64,000 nucleotides of DNA from contig NZ_CP145732.1 of assembly GCF_036884845.1 (NCBI RefSeq), positions 2,294,001 to 2,358,000 of the forward strand, written 5' to 3'. Source of the DNA: Pseudomonas sp. MAG733B (GTDB lineage: Bacteria; Pseudomonadota; Gammaproteobacteria; Pseudomonadales; Pseudomonadaceae). Positions 17,344 through 25,283 of this stretch are shown piece after piece (within the stretch, counting starts at the first letter, position 1; each line of letters opens with the position of its first letter). The translations under genes and the position numbers were made by a program. The notes below the pieces were generated by a model. It had not been told where the DNA came from, ran no database searches, and worked only from the letters and a program-made list of their open reading frames with translations.

Positions 17344-18057
17344 ATGAAACAGCATCGGTTGGCGGCGGCGGTGGCCCTGGTAAGCCTGGTACTCGCGGGT
17401 TGCGATTCGCAGACCAGCGTAGAGCTGAAAACCCCGGCGCAGAAAGCTTCCTACGGCATTGGTCTGAACATGGGCAAGAGCCTGGCTCAGGAAGGCATGG
17501 ATGATCTGGATTCCAAAGCCGTAGCCCAGGGCATCGAAGATGCCGTCGGCAAGAAAGAGCAGAAACTCAAAGACGAAGAGTTGGTTGAAGCGTTCGCCGC
17601 ACTGCAAAAGCGTGCCGAAGAACGTATGGCCAAGATGAGCGAAGAGTCGGCAGCCGCTGGCAAGAAATTCCTCGAAGAAAACGCCAAGAAAGCTGGCGTC
17701 GTGACCACTGCTTCGGGCCTGCAGTACGAAGTGGAAAAGAAAGCTGATGGCGCTCAGCCGAAGCCGACTGACGTCGTGACCGTTCACTACACCGGCAAGC
17801 TGACCAATGGCACCGTATTCGACAGCTCCGTCGAGCGCGGCAGCCCGATCGATCTGCCGGTCAGCGGTGTGATCCCGGGTTGGGTCGAAGGCCTGCAACT
17901 GATGCACGTCGGCGAGAAGTACAAGTTGTACATTCCTAGCGAACTGGCTTACGGCGCGCAAAGCCCAAGCCCGGCAATCCCGGCCAACTCGGTGCTGGTA
18001 TTCGACCTGGAACTGCTGGCGATCAAGGATCCATCCAAAGAAGACGCCGCCAAGTAA
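17344..18057 (+). CDS. FKBP-type peptidyl-prolyl isomerase, lipoprotein (FkpA/Mip-like)
   Basis: A 237-residue protein with a lipoprotein signal (LVLAGC, lipidated Cys at 20). A helical, charged FkpA-type N-terminal dimerisation domain spans about 30-125. The FKBP catalytic domain (about 125-230) carries VTVHYTGKLTNGTVFDSS, VIPGWVEGLQLM and IPSELAYG. It probably folds or chaperones proteins in the periplasm, lipid-tethered. AAGGAAATAGC precedes the ATG. A strong hairpin follows the stop codon. Confidence 0.92.
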   Translation: MKQHRLAAAVALVSLVLAGCDSQTSVELKTPAQKASYGIGLNMGKSLAQEGMDDLDSKAVAQGIEDAVGKKEQKLKDEELVEAFAALQKRAEERMAKMSEESAAAGKKFLEENAKKAGVVTTASGLQYEVEKKADGAQPKPTDVVTVHYTGKLTNGTVFDSSVERGSPIDLPVSGVIPGWVEGLQLMHVGEKYKLYIPSELAYGAQSPSPAIPANSVLVFDLELLAIKDPSKEDAAK

Positions 18058-18074
18058 TCCGCGTCTGCTTTGAA

Positions 18075-18104
18075 AACAACGCCCCGCTTATGCGGGGCGT
18101 TGTT
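18075..18104 (+). terminator. Terminator of the FKBP isomerase gene
   Basis: A 13-bp stem AACAACGCCCCGC with a TTAT loop. The T tract is short, so termination may be partly factor dependent. Confidence 0.7.
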
Positions 18105-18307
18105 GCATCTGGCGTCTGGCGCGGGTAAACAAAGCGAACAGATGCTGCCGGCTGGAGTCATAGCCATTGTGGGACCGTCGCTAACCGCGCCGGACCGGCA
18201 AGTCAATGAAATATTGGGTTTTTTTTTGATGAGTAAAAAACGCCCGATCTAAGCTCGGCCCTTGTATTACGGGGCTTTCAGACGTGAAAAGTAGCTCTGT
18301 TCACAAG

Positions 18308-18332
18308 GTTATCCACAATTTGTGTGGATAAC
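18308..18332. promoter_or_regulatory. Two perfect DnaA boxes as an inverted repeat
   Basis: GTTATCCACA (18308-18317) and TGTGGATAAC (18323-18332) are exact inverse complements with 5 bases between. Each arm contains the consensus DnaA box TTATCCACA. The pair lies 20 bases before the YkvA-like start codon, next to its ribosome site GGGAG (18341-18345). Confidence 0.6.
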
Positions 18333-18351
18333 ATTTACATGGGAGTCATCC

Positions 18352-18807
18352 ATGAAAGCACCCTGGAGTTTCGCTCGTTTCCTGCCACTGGCCGGACGCC
18401 TGCTCGCACGTGGGCGCTTGCCGACTTTGTTGTTCGCGGTGGCCAGCAAAGGTGCCAGCCAGGGTAACCGGTTGGGCAAACTCAAGGACGACTTGCGTCT
18501 GTTGCAGGCACTTTGTCTGGCGTACTGGCGTGGCGAGTACCGGGCCATCAGCCCCAAGGCGCTGATATCAGTCGTTGCCGGCCTGATGTATTTCCTCAGC
18601 CCGGTAGATGCAATTCCGGATTTCCTTCCGCTGTTCGGCATGATCGATGACATCGCCGTGCTGGCCTGGCTGATGAAAGTCCTCGACGATGAACTCAGCG
18701 CGTTCCGCGCCTGGCGCAAACGTCAGGTCCCGGAGAAGCTTGCGGTGGTCGAGCGCCTGCCTGATACGGCAGAGCAACTTCGCCTTCAGAGACCGAAAAA
18801 AAGCTGA
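18352..18807 (+). CDS. YkvA family protein (DUF1232)
   Basis: A 151-residue protein. The central motif YFLSPVDAIPDFLPLFGMIDDIAVL (about 83-107) is the DUF1232 signature, with hydrophobic segments on both sides that may insert in the membrane. The function of the family is unknown. The start ATG at 18352 follows GGGAG; the reading frame upstream runs through the DnaA-box palindrome and is not coding. The inverted DnaA boxes suggest possible link to replication initiation control. Confidence 0.82.
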   Translation: MKAPWSFARFLPLAGRLLARGRLPTLLFAVASKGASQGNRLGKLKDDLRLLQALCLAYWRGEYRAISPKALISVVAGLMYFLSPVDAIPDFLPLFGMIDDIAVLAWLMKVLDDELSAFRAWRKRQVPEKLAVVERLPDTAEQLRLQRPKKS

Positions 18808-18921
18808 GCCAATTCAGCCTCATTCTCAGATAGATAGCCCCCGCGACCTTAGCCGCTGTTAGGATTACACTTCTAGGGAAAAGTGCCGACTCGCTAAGTG
18901 TTGTTGTCCTACGGGGTAGTC

Positions 18922-19263
18922 ATGGATATTCAGATAATTACACGCGAAGGCGAGCCCGAATATGCGGTTCTGCCATGGGCTCAGTATCAGGCTCTACTGA
19001 AAGCAGCAGGCATCAACGAAGCACCGTCGCGTCCGGCCCCAGCGCCGCTGGCGACAACTCAAGACCCGATTCTTCCAGGTCTTGATCAACTACGCAGTTT
19101 GCGCGAAGGGAAGGGCATCGCCATCGAAGCGCTCGCCCGCACGGTAGGCATCAGCCCGTCTTACCTGGCCATGATCGAAAGTGGCGAGCGTCTGCCCGAC
19201 GCCGCGATTCGCCGCAGCCTGGCCTGGGAACTGACGGTGCCAGGGTGGAGGGATGAATCGTGA
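18922..19263 (+). CDS. Xre-family helix-turn-helix regulator
   Basis: A 113-residue protein. The N-terminal part (MDIQIITREGEPEYAVLPW) resembles the short DNA-binding or partner-binding segment of antitoxin-like regulators. The helix-turn-helix is at about 72-100 (ALARTVGISPSYLAMIESGERLP). The start at 18922 is preferred to the frame-open TTG at 18898. Its stop overlaps the GTG start of the next gene by GTGA, so the two are translationally coupled. The target and any toxin partner are not known. Confidence 0.75.
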   Translation: MDIQIITREGEPEYAVLPWAQYQALLKAAGINEAPSRPAPAPLATTQDPILPGLDQLRSLREGKGIAIEALARTVGISPSYLAMIESGERLPDAAIRRSLAWELTVPGWRDES

Positions 19264-19631
19264 GCGTGCGCATCAGTCGTCATCATTGGGACGGATTGCT
19301 GGGCGAACTGGATCAGGCACGCCGTCAGCGTCACCTCCTGACTTATCGGGCGTTGCTGGAACGTTTGCAGTTGCCGACGCCAGCCATGCAAACCCTGACC
19401 GCAGCGCTTGAGCATCTGGCGGCACTGGACGCCAAGGCCGAGCAGCCGTTGCGCAGCTCGCTGGTGATAAGCCAAGGCGCGAGCCGCCTGCCTCGCACCG
19501 GTTTCTTTGAGTGTGTCGAGCGCCTCGGGCGGTTTTCCGGGCCGTCCGATGGTGTCGCTGCCGCTTCCTGGCATGCTTCGGAAGTGGTGCGGGTATTCGA
19601 ATACGAGTACCCCGAGTCGGCAGAGGCTTGA
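19260..19631 (+). CDS. Protein of unknown function, middle gene of the Xre cluster
   Basis: A 123-residue soluble protein, basic at its N-terminus (SVRISRHHWDGLLGELDQARRQRH) with a helical leucine-rich middle. I do not recognise a family. The GTG start overlaps the Xre stop, and its TGA is followed at once by the GTG of the next gene, so all three form one transcription and translation unit. The short region around LPRTGFFECVERLGR is probably structured but has no catalytic motif I can name. Confidence 0.6.
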   Translation: MSVRISRHHWDGLLGELDQARRQRHLLTYRALLERLQLPTPAMQTLTAALEHLAALDAKAEQPLRSSLVISQGASRLPRTGFFECVERLGRFSGPSDGVAAASWHASEVVRVFEYEYPESAEA

Positions 19632-20039
19632 GTGTTTTTTCGACTCAAGGCGCAGGCCAGTTACTGGTTGGCGCGTAGGCTGTTTCACTGGCAATGGTTT
19701 GTACGCCAACCGCGTGGCTGGAGCTGGCTGGAAGGTCAGTTCGCCCGTATGGCGAACCTGGGCGATGTCGGAGCCCAGAGCTTCTATGGCCACATCCTGA
19801 CCTTTCGCGGTGTTGGGCTTGGCGCGCGAGAAGAAGGTGTTCGCCTGCTGCGTCTGGCGGCATTGGCCGGGGATGGCAAAGCGGCATACCAAGTAGGTGT
19901 GATCAGCCTCGCCGGGAGCCCGAGCAAGGCACCGGACCCGACTGAAGCGGTCAGGTTCTGGGAGATTGCCGTCAAGGCCGGGCACCCACTGGCTCAGATC
20001 AAACTGCAAGAGTTGGCATCTCGCGATTCTGCACAGTAA
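19632..20039 (+). CDS. Sel1-repeat/TPR-like protein
   Basis: A 135-residue protein with Sel1-like helical repeats, for example REEGVRLLRLAALAGDGKAAYQVG (about 65-88) and PTEAVRFWEIAVKAGHPLAQIKL (about 101-123). Such repeats bind partner proteins. The N-terminus (MFFRLKAQASYWLARRLFHWQW) is basic and aromatic. The GTG start directly abuts the previous stop. It is last in the Xre cluster and is followed by a strong terminator. Confidence 0.72.
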   Translation: MFFRLKAQASYWLARRLFHWQWFVRQPRGWSWLEGQFARMANLGDVGAQSFYGHILTFRGVGLGAREEGVRLLRLAALAGDGKAAYQVGVISLAGSPSKAPDPTEAVRFWEIAVKAGHPLAQIKLQELASRDSAQ

Positions 20040-20063
20040 GTACCGACTTATCTGACAAAACAG

Positions 20064-20097
20064 CGTGGCGTAGGGACCGATCCCTACGCCACGTTTT
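20064..20097 (+). terminator. Terminator of the Xre/hypothetical/Sel1 cluster
   Basis: Perfect 13-bp stem CGTGGCGTAGGGA-CCGA-TCCCTACGCCACG followed by TTTT. It separates the Xre cluster from the Rhs gene. Confidence 0.88.
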
Positions 20098-20197
20098 CGT
20101 TTTAGCGAATCGCCCTACATCAACATCATCCTTGCCTGACTTCTTTCCTCGCTGATCCCAGTCCCTTGCGCCAAATTTCCTGCGCGAAGGATTGCTT

Positions 20198-20245
20198 ATG
20201 TTCGACCCGGTTTTTTACCCGGCTCCGTTCGTCTCGGTGGGCTGA
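20198..20245 (+). CDS. Candidate 15-codon leader ORF coupled to the rhs gene
   Basis: A short ORF, MFDPVFYPAPFVSVG, with a good GAAGGA ribosome site 7 bases upstream of its ATG. Its TGA (20243-20245) shares the A with the rhs ATG (20245-20247). Translation of rhs may be coupled to it, since rhs itself has no ribosome site of its own. It could also be the true N-terminus of rhs after a frameshift. No homology is known to me. Confidence 0.4.
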   Translation: MFDPVFYPAPFVSVG

Positions 20246-23200
20246 TGGATCACATCACCCGCATCGAGCACGAACTCGACAGTTTCCCGGACACCCTGAC
20301 GCTCTATCGCCAACAGCTCAAACGCTGGTTCAGCCAGGCCGCCGACAAGGTCAGCCGCGCCACCGACATGCCCTCACTGATGGACATGGAGCGGGTGATC
20401 AAACTGGGCAACACCCGCACCGTGGTCAGCAGCGCCGACGACGATTTTATTTCGACCGTTGCGCAGTGTCCGCAAGGCGGAATCCTGCTGATCGAGAGCA
20501 AGTTCGAGTCGGTGTATGACGTTCCGCTGGGCAACATTCAGGTCGATGTGATCGCGGTGAGGGGTGGCGAGTCGACGCCGGTCACGCTCGATGAAAACGG
20601 CAAGGGGCAGTTCGAAGGCGTGCCGGGCAAGTTCTATCGCGTGCGTGTGCAGAACGAGGTGACGCCGCAGCAGCTTGATGAGCTGTTTTCCACTTATGAC
20701 GGCCTTGGCCAATCACTCGAAACCTGGCTGCGCAGCGAGTGGGATGAGTTTAAACCTCGGTGGTCGCAGTCGACTTCGGCCGCCGTGGGTAACGGTTTGC
20801 TGGCCGGCAGTTGGGCGGCGATTGAGGGTGTGTGGGACGGCATCAACCTGCTGTCGGACATGCTGCAGGATCCTGGCAAGTTTGCTGATCGGCTGGGCAG
20901 CGGCGTCGAGCAGTTGAAAGACCTGGCGGAAAAAACGCCCGAAGCCATGGCCAGGCTCCAGCTGCTGGCCAGCGATGAAGCGGCGCTGTGTCTGCTGTTG
21001 CGCACCGCCAGTCTTTGGCTGGAGATGCTGCCGCCGAGCGTAATTGCCGGCGAAACCGCCAAGGCCGTATCGATGCGGGTGGTGGAGCTGCTGATCGACA
21101 TCCTGATCGCCGTCGTCCTGACCTTCGCCACGGCGGGGGCGGGAGTTGCCTATCTGGCGATGCGCTTGGCTCGTCGCGGTACGCAGTTGATCCGTGCGGT
21201 CACGCGGCTGGTTGAGTCATTGTTCTCGATCCTCAAAACCTTCAGCGTTTACGTCGACCGCTACAAAACGGTGGCGGCACGGGGCGTTGCAGCGGGCCTG
21301 AAAAAAGGCTGGATGCAGTTGCGCTGGAAGGCTCGCAACAACACCTCGCTGAAAAAAGACGAGCCCTTTGACGACGCTTCGGTTCAGGCGAAAAACCCCA
21401 ATGGTGATAGCGCCGATTCCGCTTCCGGTACAGCCAAGCACGGCTGCCCGGTATCGCTGGTCTCCGGCGAAGAACTGCTGACCCTGACTGACGGTGTGCT
21501 GGATGGGCTGCTGCCGTTCGAGTTCACCCGTTTGTATCGCACCAGCGCCGTGGAACTCGACGGCGGCCTCGGGTTTGGCTGGAGCCATTCGTTGGCCCAG
21601 CGCCTCGAGATCGACGGCGAGACGGTGATCTGGATCGATGCGGAAAACCGGAGCACGCCGTTTCCGCTGCCGAGTCTGACGCGTCCGACGATCCACAACA
21701 GCCTGTCGCGGGCGGCGATCTACCTCGGTGAAGAGCCGGAAGAACTGGTTGTCGCGTTGGCTGGCGAGTCGGTGCGTTTTTTCCATTTTCTGGCTGGGCG
21801 CTTGAGCGCGATCAGCGACGCCTATGGCAATCGTCTGAGCGTGCAGCGCGATTTTTCCGGGTGCATTCAGCGCCTGGACAATGGCGCCGGGCGCTGTTTG
21901 TGGTTGCGCTATGAGCGTAACCATTTAGTCGCCGTCGACTACCAGCGCTTTTACCTCGGCGATGACCAGCCGCCGGCCTGGCGCACCGAGCAGACGCTGG
22001 TGACTTACTGCTACGACGCGCGCTGGCGGTTGATCGAAGCGACGAATGCCGCCGGTGAAAGCGAGCGTTACGACTACGACGAGCAGCAGGTGATCCTGCA
22101 ACGGCAACTGGCCGGTGGCGCAAGTTTCTACTGGGAGTGGGAAAAATCCGGCAAGGCTGCCCGATGTATCCGCCACTGGGCGTCGTTTGCGCAGATGGAC
22201 ACGCGGTATCGCTGGGACGACGACGGCGGTGTCGTCCTCAAACACGCCGATGGCAGCGAAGAGGTCTACGTCCACGACTCGCAGGCACGACTGGTGCGGC
22301 GGGTCGCCGCTGACGGCGGTCAGCAGCACAAGGCCTACGACGCACAGGGCCGTTTGCTCGCCGAACAGGACGCCCTCGGCGCGATCACCGAATACCGCTA
22401 CGACGAGCTCGGACGGCTGATCGCGCTGATTCCGCCGGAAGACGAGCCGACGTCCTACGAGTACCGCAACGGTTTCCTGCATGCGCGTTATCGCGGTAAG
22501 GCCAAGTGGACCTATAAACGCAACGCCCAAGGTGATGTGACCTGGCTGATCGATCCCGATGGCCAGAGCACCTATCACGAGTACGACGGACAAGGGCGCT
22601 TGCTGGCGATCCGTTATCCGGACCATAGCCGCCATGTGTTTGAGTGGAACGACCTCGGCCAGTTGCTCGGCGAAACCCTGCCCGACGGCGGGCGACGGCA
22701 GTTTGCCTACGACGCGCTCGGGCGGCGGACGACGGTTGAGGACGAACATAGCGGGGTCAGCCGTTACCAGTGGGATGCCGTCGGCCGTCTGTTGCAAACG
22801 ACCGCGCCGAGCGGCGCCAGTCGCCAGTTCAGCTACAACGCCTACGGCCGGATCACCGCTGAAACCGACGAACTGGGGCGGGTCACCCGTTTTGAGTACG
22901 CCGACGATCTGCACCTGGTCAGTCGACGGATCAACCCCGACGGCAGCGAACTGAAGTACCGCTACGACCATGCGCAGCTGCTGCTGACCGAGATCGAAAA
23001 CGAAGTCGGCGAGCGTTATCGGCTGGACTACACACCAAACGGCTTGATCCGTCAGGAAAGCGGCTTCGACGGCCGGCGCACGGCGTATGCCTACGACCTC
23101 AACGGCCAGTTGCTGGAGAAAACCGAGTTCGGTGATGACGGCTCGCAGTTGCTCACCACTTACCAACGCGACAGCGCCGGGCGTTTACTGGTCAAGACCC

Positions 23201-24894
23201 TGCCCGACGGGGTCAAGGTCGAGTACTGCTACGACGGATTGGGCCGGCTGGTCAGCGTCGATGACGGCCAGGACCATCCGCTGGAGTTCGAATACGACGT
23301 CCACGACCGGCTGATCACCGAACATCAGGGCTGGGGCACCTTGCGTTATGGCTACGACGTCAGCGGCCAGCTCAAGCACCTGCGCCTGCCGGACAACAGC
23401 CGTCTTGAATACCACCGCGCCGAGGGTGGGGCGCTGACGGCCATCGACCTCAACGGCACGCGACTGACCAACCATCAATTTGAATGTGGAAGGGAGCGCC
23501 AGCGGCAACAAGGCCTGCTACTCAGCGACTATGCCTACGACGAACAGGGTCGTTTGCAGGCCCACGCCGTCAGGCAAAACCAGCGTCCGCTGTACCGCCG
23601 CGAGTATGCCTACAGCGCCAACGGCAACCTCGCACAGATCAGCGACACGCGCCACGGCCCACGGCGCTACCAGTACGACCCGCTCGATCGCCTGACCGGC
23701 GTGCGCCACGGACGTGACCAGGCCCCGGAAAACTTCACTCACGACCCGGCCGGCAACCTGCTGATCCACGACCGCCCCGGCCCCTGGCAGCTCAAGGGCA
23801 ACCGCCTGCGCCGCCACGCCGACCGGCATTACGACTACGACGCCTACGGCAACCTGATCCGCGAACGCCGTGGCGAGAAGGTCACCGTCTACAGCTACGA
23901 CAGCCAGCACCGCCTGACCGGCCTCACCTTGCCCGACGGCCGCACAGCGTCCTACCGCTACGACGCCTTCGGCCGCCGCATCAACAAAACCGTCGACGGC
24001 CACAGCACGCAGTTTTTCTGGCAAGGCGACCAACTCGTCGCCGAAGCCAGCAAAAGCCACTACCGCAGCTACCTTTACGAACCTGGCAGCTTCCGCCCGC
24101 TGGCCATGCTCGACGGCAAAGGCCCGAAAAAAGCCTGCCCGTTTTACTACCAACTCGACCACCTCGGCACCCCGCAGGAACTCACCGACTACGGCGGCGA
24201 AATCGTCTGGTCGGCCAAATACACCGCCTACGGCAAAGTCAGCCAAATCACCCACGGCGGCGGCGAACAGCTGGAACAACCGTTGCGCTTCCAGGGCCAA
24301 TACTTCGACGCCGAAAGCGGCTTGCACTACAACCGCCACCGCTATTACCACCCGGATACCGGACGTTATCTGACGCCGGATCCGGTGAAGCTGGCGGGAG
24401 GACTGAACCAGTATCGGTACACGCCCAATCCGACGGGGTGGGTGGATCCGTTGGGGCTAGCGTGCCAATGTCCGGGCGATACAGGTACCGATGGGCCGTA
24501 CAGTGAAATTGTTCCGGGTGGTGGATTAGCTGCGCATGAAGCTCAGGGAGGTCATCTTATAGAGAAGCATATTGATAGGTCCGAAGCACAGTTGCGGGAA
24601 AGGCTCAAGGCTGAACCCCATATACCAATTGCGTCGACATTTCCTAATCGGACTGCTGCAGAAACCACAGTTTCAAGTGTTATTAGTAAAAATAAAAAGT
24701 TGATCGATGAGTTCATGAAAGGGAAAGCACAGAAGCTCGTTATTACCCAGCCTATGCCGGCACCCGTTGGCGTTGGCGTCGTTCGCGATAGTGGAAGGCT
24801 CGAAGTTTTGTCTACAGTAAAATTGATACTTAAGAAAACTCCAAGCACGTCGTCTGGCCACTTTATATTAACGGGGTATGCAAGTGATAAATGA
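20245..24894 (+). CDS. Rhs-repeat polymorphic toxin with C-terminal CdiA-CT RNase A-like domain
   Basis: A 1549-residue toxin delivery protein. About 1-390 is an N-terminal region with hydrophobic helices near 278-305 (VVELLIDILIAVVLTFATAG). From about 397 (HGCPVSLVSGEELL) it resembles the DUF6531 entry segment. From about 550 to 1370 there are YD-type Rhs repeats (YDALGR, YDAYGN, YDSQHR and many more), and the core ends at PTGWVDPLGL (about 1396-1405). Residues 1406-1549 form the tip: GGLAAHEAQGGHLIEKHID, IASTFPNRTAAE, and HFILTGYASD. These match my recollection of the bacterial CdiA-CT RNase A-like family, so RNA cleavage in a target cell is inferred. No PAAR, VgrG or EagR gene is adjacent. 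The tip is visibly A/T-richer than the core. Confidence 0.85.
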   Translation: MDHITRIEHELDSFPDTLTLYRQQLKRWFSQAADKVSRATDMPSLMDMERVIKLGNTRTVVSSADDDFISTVAQCPQGGILLIESKFESVYDVPLGNIQVDVIAVRGGESTPVTLDENGKGQFEGVPGKFYRVRVQNEVTPQQLDELFSTYDGLGQSLETWLRSEWDEFKPRWSQSTSAAVGNGLLAGSWAAIEGVWDGINLLSDMLQDPGKFADRLGSGVEQLKDLAEKTPEAMARLQLLASDEAALCLLLRTASLWLEMLPPSVIAGETAKAVSMRVVELLIDILIAVVLTFATAGAGVAYLAMRLARRGTQLIRAVTRLVESLFSILKTFSVYVDRYKTVAARGVAAGLKKGWMQLRWKARNNTSLKKDEPFDDASVQAKNPNGDSADSASGTAKHGCPVSLVSGEELLTLTDGVLDGLLPFEFTRLYRTSAVELDGGLGFGWSHSLAQRLEIDGETVIWIDAENRSTPFPLPSLTRPTIHNSLSRAAIYLGEEPEELVVALAGESVRFFHFLAGRLSAISDAYGNRLSVQRDFSGCIQRLDNGAGRCLWLRYERNHLVAVDYQRFYLGDDQPPAWRTEQTLVTYCYDARWRLIEATNAAGESERYDYDEQQVILQRQLAGGASFYWEWEKSGKAARCIRHWASFAQMDTRYRWDDDGGVVLKHADGSEEVYVHDSQARLVRRVAADGGQQHKAYDAQGRLLAEQDALGAITEYRYDELGRLIALIPPEDEPTSYEYRNGFLHARYRGKAKWTYKRNAQGDVTWLIDPDGQSTYHEYDGQGRLLAIRYPDHSRHVFEWNDLGQLLGETLPDGGRRQFAYDALGRRTTVEDEHSGVSRYQWDAVGRLLQTTAPSGASRQFSYNAYGRITAETDELGRVTRFEYADDLHLVSRRINPDGSELKYRYDHAQLLLTEIENEVGERYRLDYTPNGLIRQESGFDGRRTAYAYDLNGQLLEKTEFGDDGSQLLTTYQRDSAGRLLVKTLPDGVKVEYCYDGLGRLVSVDDGQDHPLEFEYDVHDRLITEHQGWGTLRYGYDVSGQLKHLRLPDNSRLEYHRAEGGALTAIDLNGTRLTNHQFECGRERQRQQGLLLSDYAYDEQGRLQAHAVRQNQRPLYRREYAYSANGNLAQISDTRHGPRRYQYDPLDRLTGVRHGRDQAPENFTHDPAGNLLIHDRPGPWQLKGNRLRRHADRHYDYDAYGNLIRERRGEKVTVYSYDSQHRLTGLTLPDGRTASYRYDAFGRRINKTVDGHSTQFFWQGDQLVAEASKSHYRSYLYEPGSFRPLAMLDGKGPKKACPFYYQLDHLGTPQELTDYGGEIVWSAKYTAYGKVSQITHGGGEQLEQPLRFQGQYFDAESGLHYNRHRYYHPDTGRYLTPDPVKLAGGLNQYRYTPNPTGWVDPLGLACQCPGDTGTDGPYSEIVPGGGLAAHEAQGGHLIEKHIDRSEAQLRERLKAEPHIPIASTFPNRTAAETTVSSVISKNKKLIDEFMKGKAQKLVITQPMPAPVGVGVVRDSGRLEVLSTVKLILKKTPSTSSGHFILTGYASDK

Positions 24895-25177
24895 CTCGTT
24901 TTGGAAGCTTTATCAGTTCTTGGGAGCCTATTTTAATGAGGACTGGATGTGTGAGTGCGAGGTGGCTGACGATGTTGTTAGGTCGTTCATGAACGACTCT
25001 ACAGCTGAGACAATATCAGAAGTGAAAGGTGAAATTGTCGCTCTACTGCACATGCGTATGGCTGAGTTCGAGTTGAGAGAGTTTTTACTTAAAGATATGA
25101 GTTGTTCTTATTGTTATTGGCATGAGTGGGAGTCAGGGGAGGTATGGCTGAATCATCTTGTTGAGATGCTTGGTTAG
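24878..25177 (+). CDS. Immunity protein of the Rhs RNase A-like toxin (CdiI type)
   Basis: A 99-residue acidic protein beginning MQVINDSFWKLYQFLGAYFNEDW, a pattern I associate with CdiI-type immunity proteins of contact-dependent inhibition systems. It overlaps the 3' end of the toxin gene by 17 bases, the usual toxin-immunity arrangement, and shares its lower GC content. It should bind and block the toxin tip in the producing cell. The start could also be the GTG at 24884, which sits at a better distance from GGGG. Function is inferred from position and family resemblance. Confidence 0.78.
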   Translation: MQVINDSFWKLYQFLGAYFNEDWMCECEVADDVVRSFMNDSTAETISEVKGEIVALLHMRMAEFELREFLLKDMSCSYCYWHEWESGEVWLNHLVEMLG

Positions 25178-25283
25178 TGAGGTTATCTGATTGGTCGGCG
25201 GTTGGGGGGGCAGCCTACTTGAATGGGCTAGGTGAGAATCAATTCGAGATTTGGATTGTTTGGTCCGCCATCATCGCGAGCAC

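Noticed and set aside
21925..23166. Long open frame antisense to rhs (413 codons)
   Set aside because: It mirrors the GC-rich codon pattern of rhs, has no ribosome site at its start and no recognisable protein signature.
22000..24400. Degenerate DNA tandem repeats in rhs
   Set aside because: They are the coding basis of the YD protein repeats and are explained by the Rhs fold.
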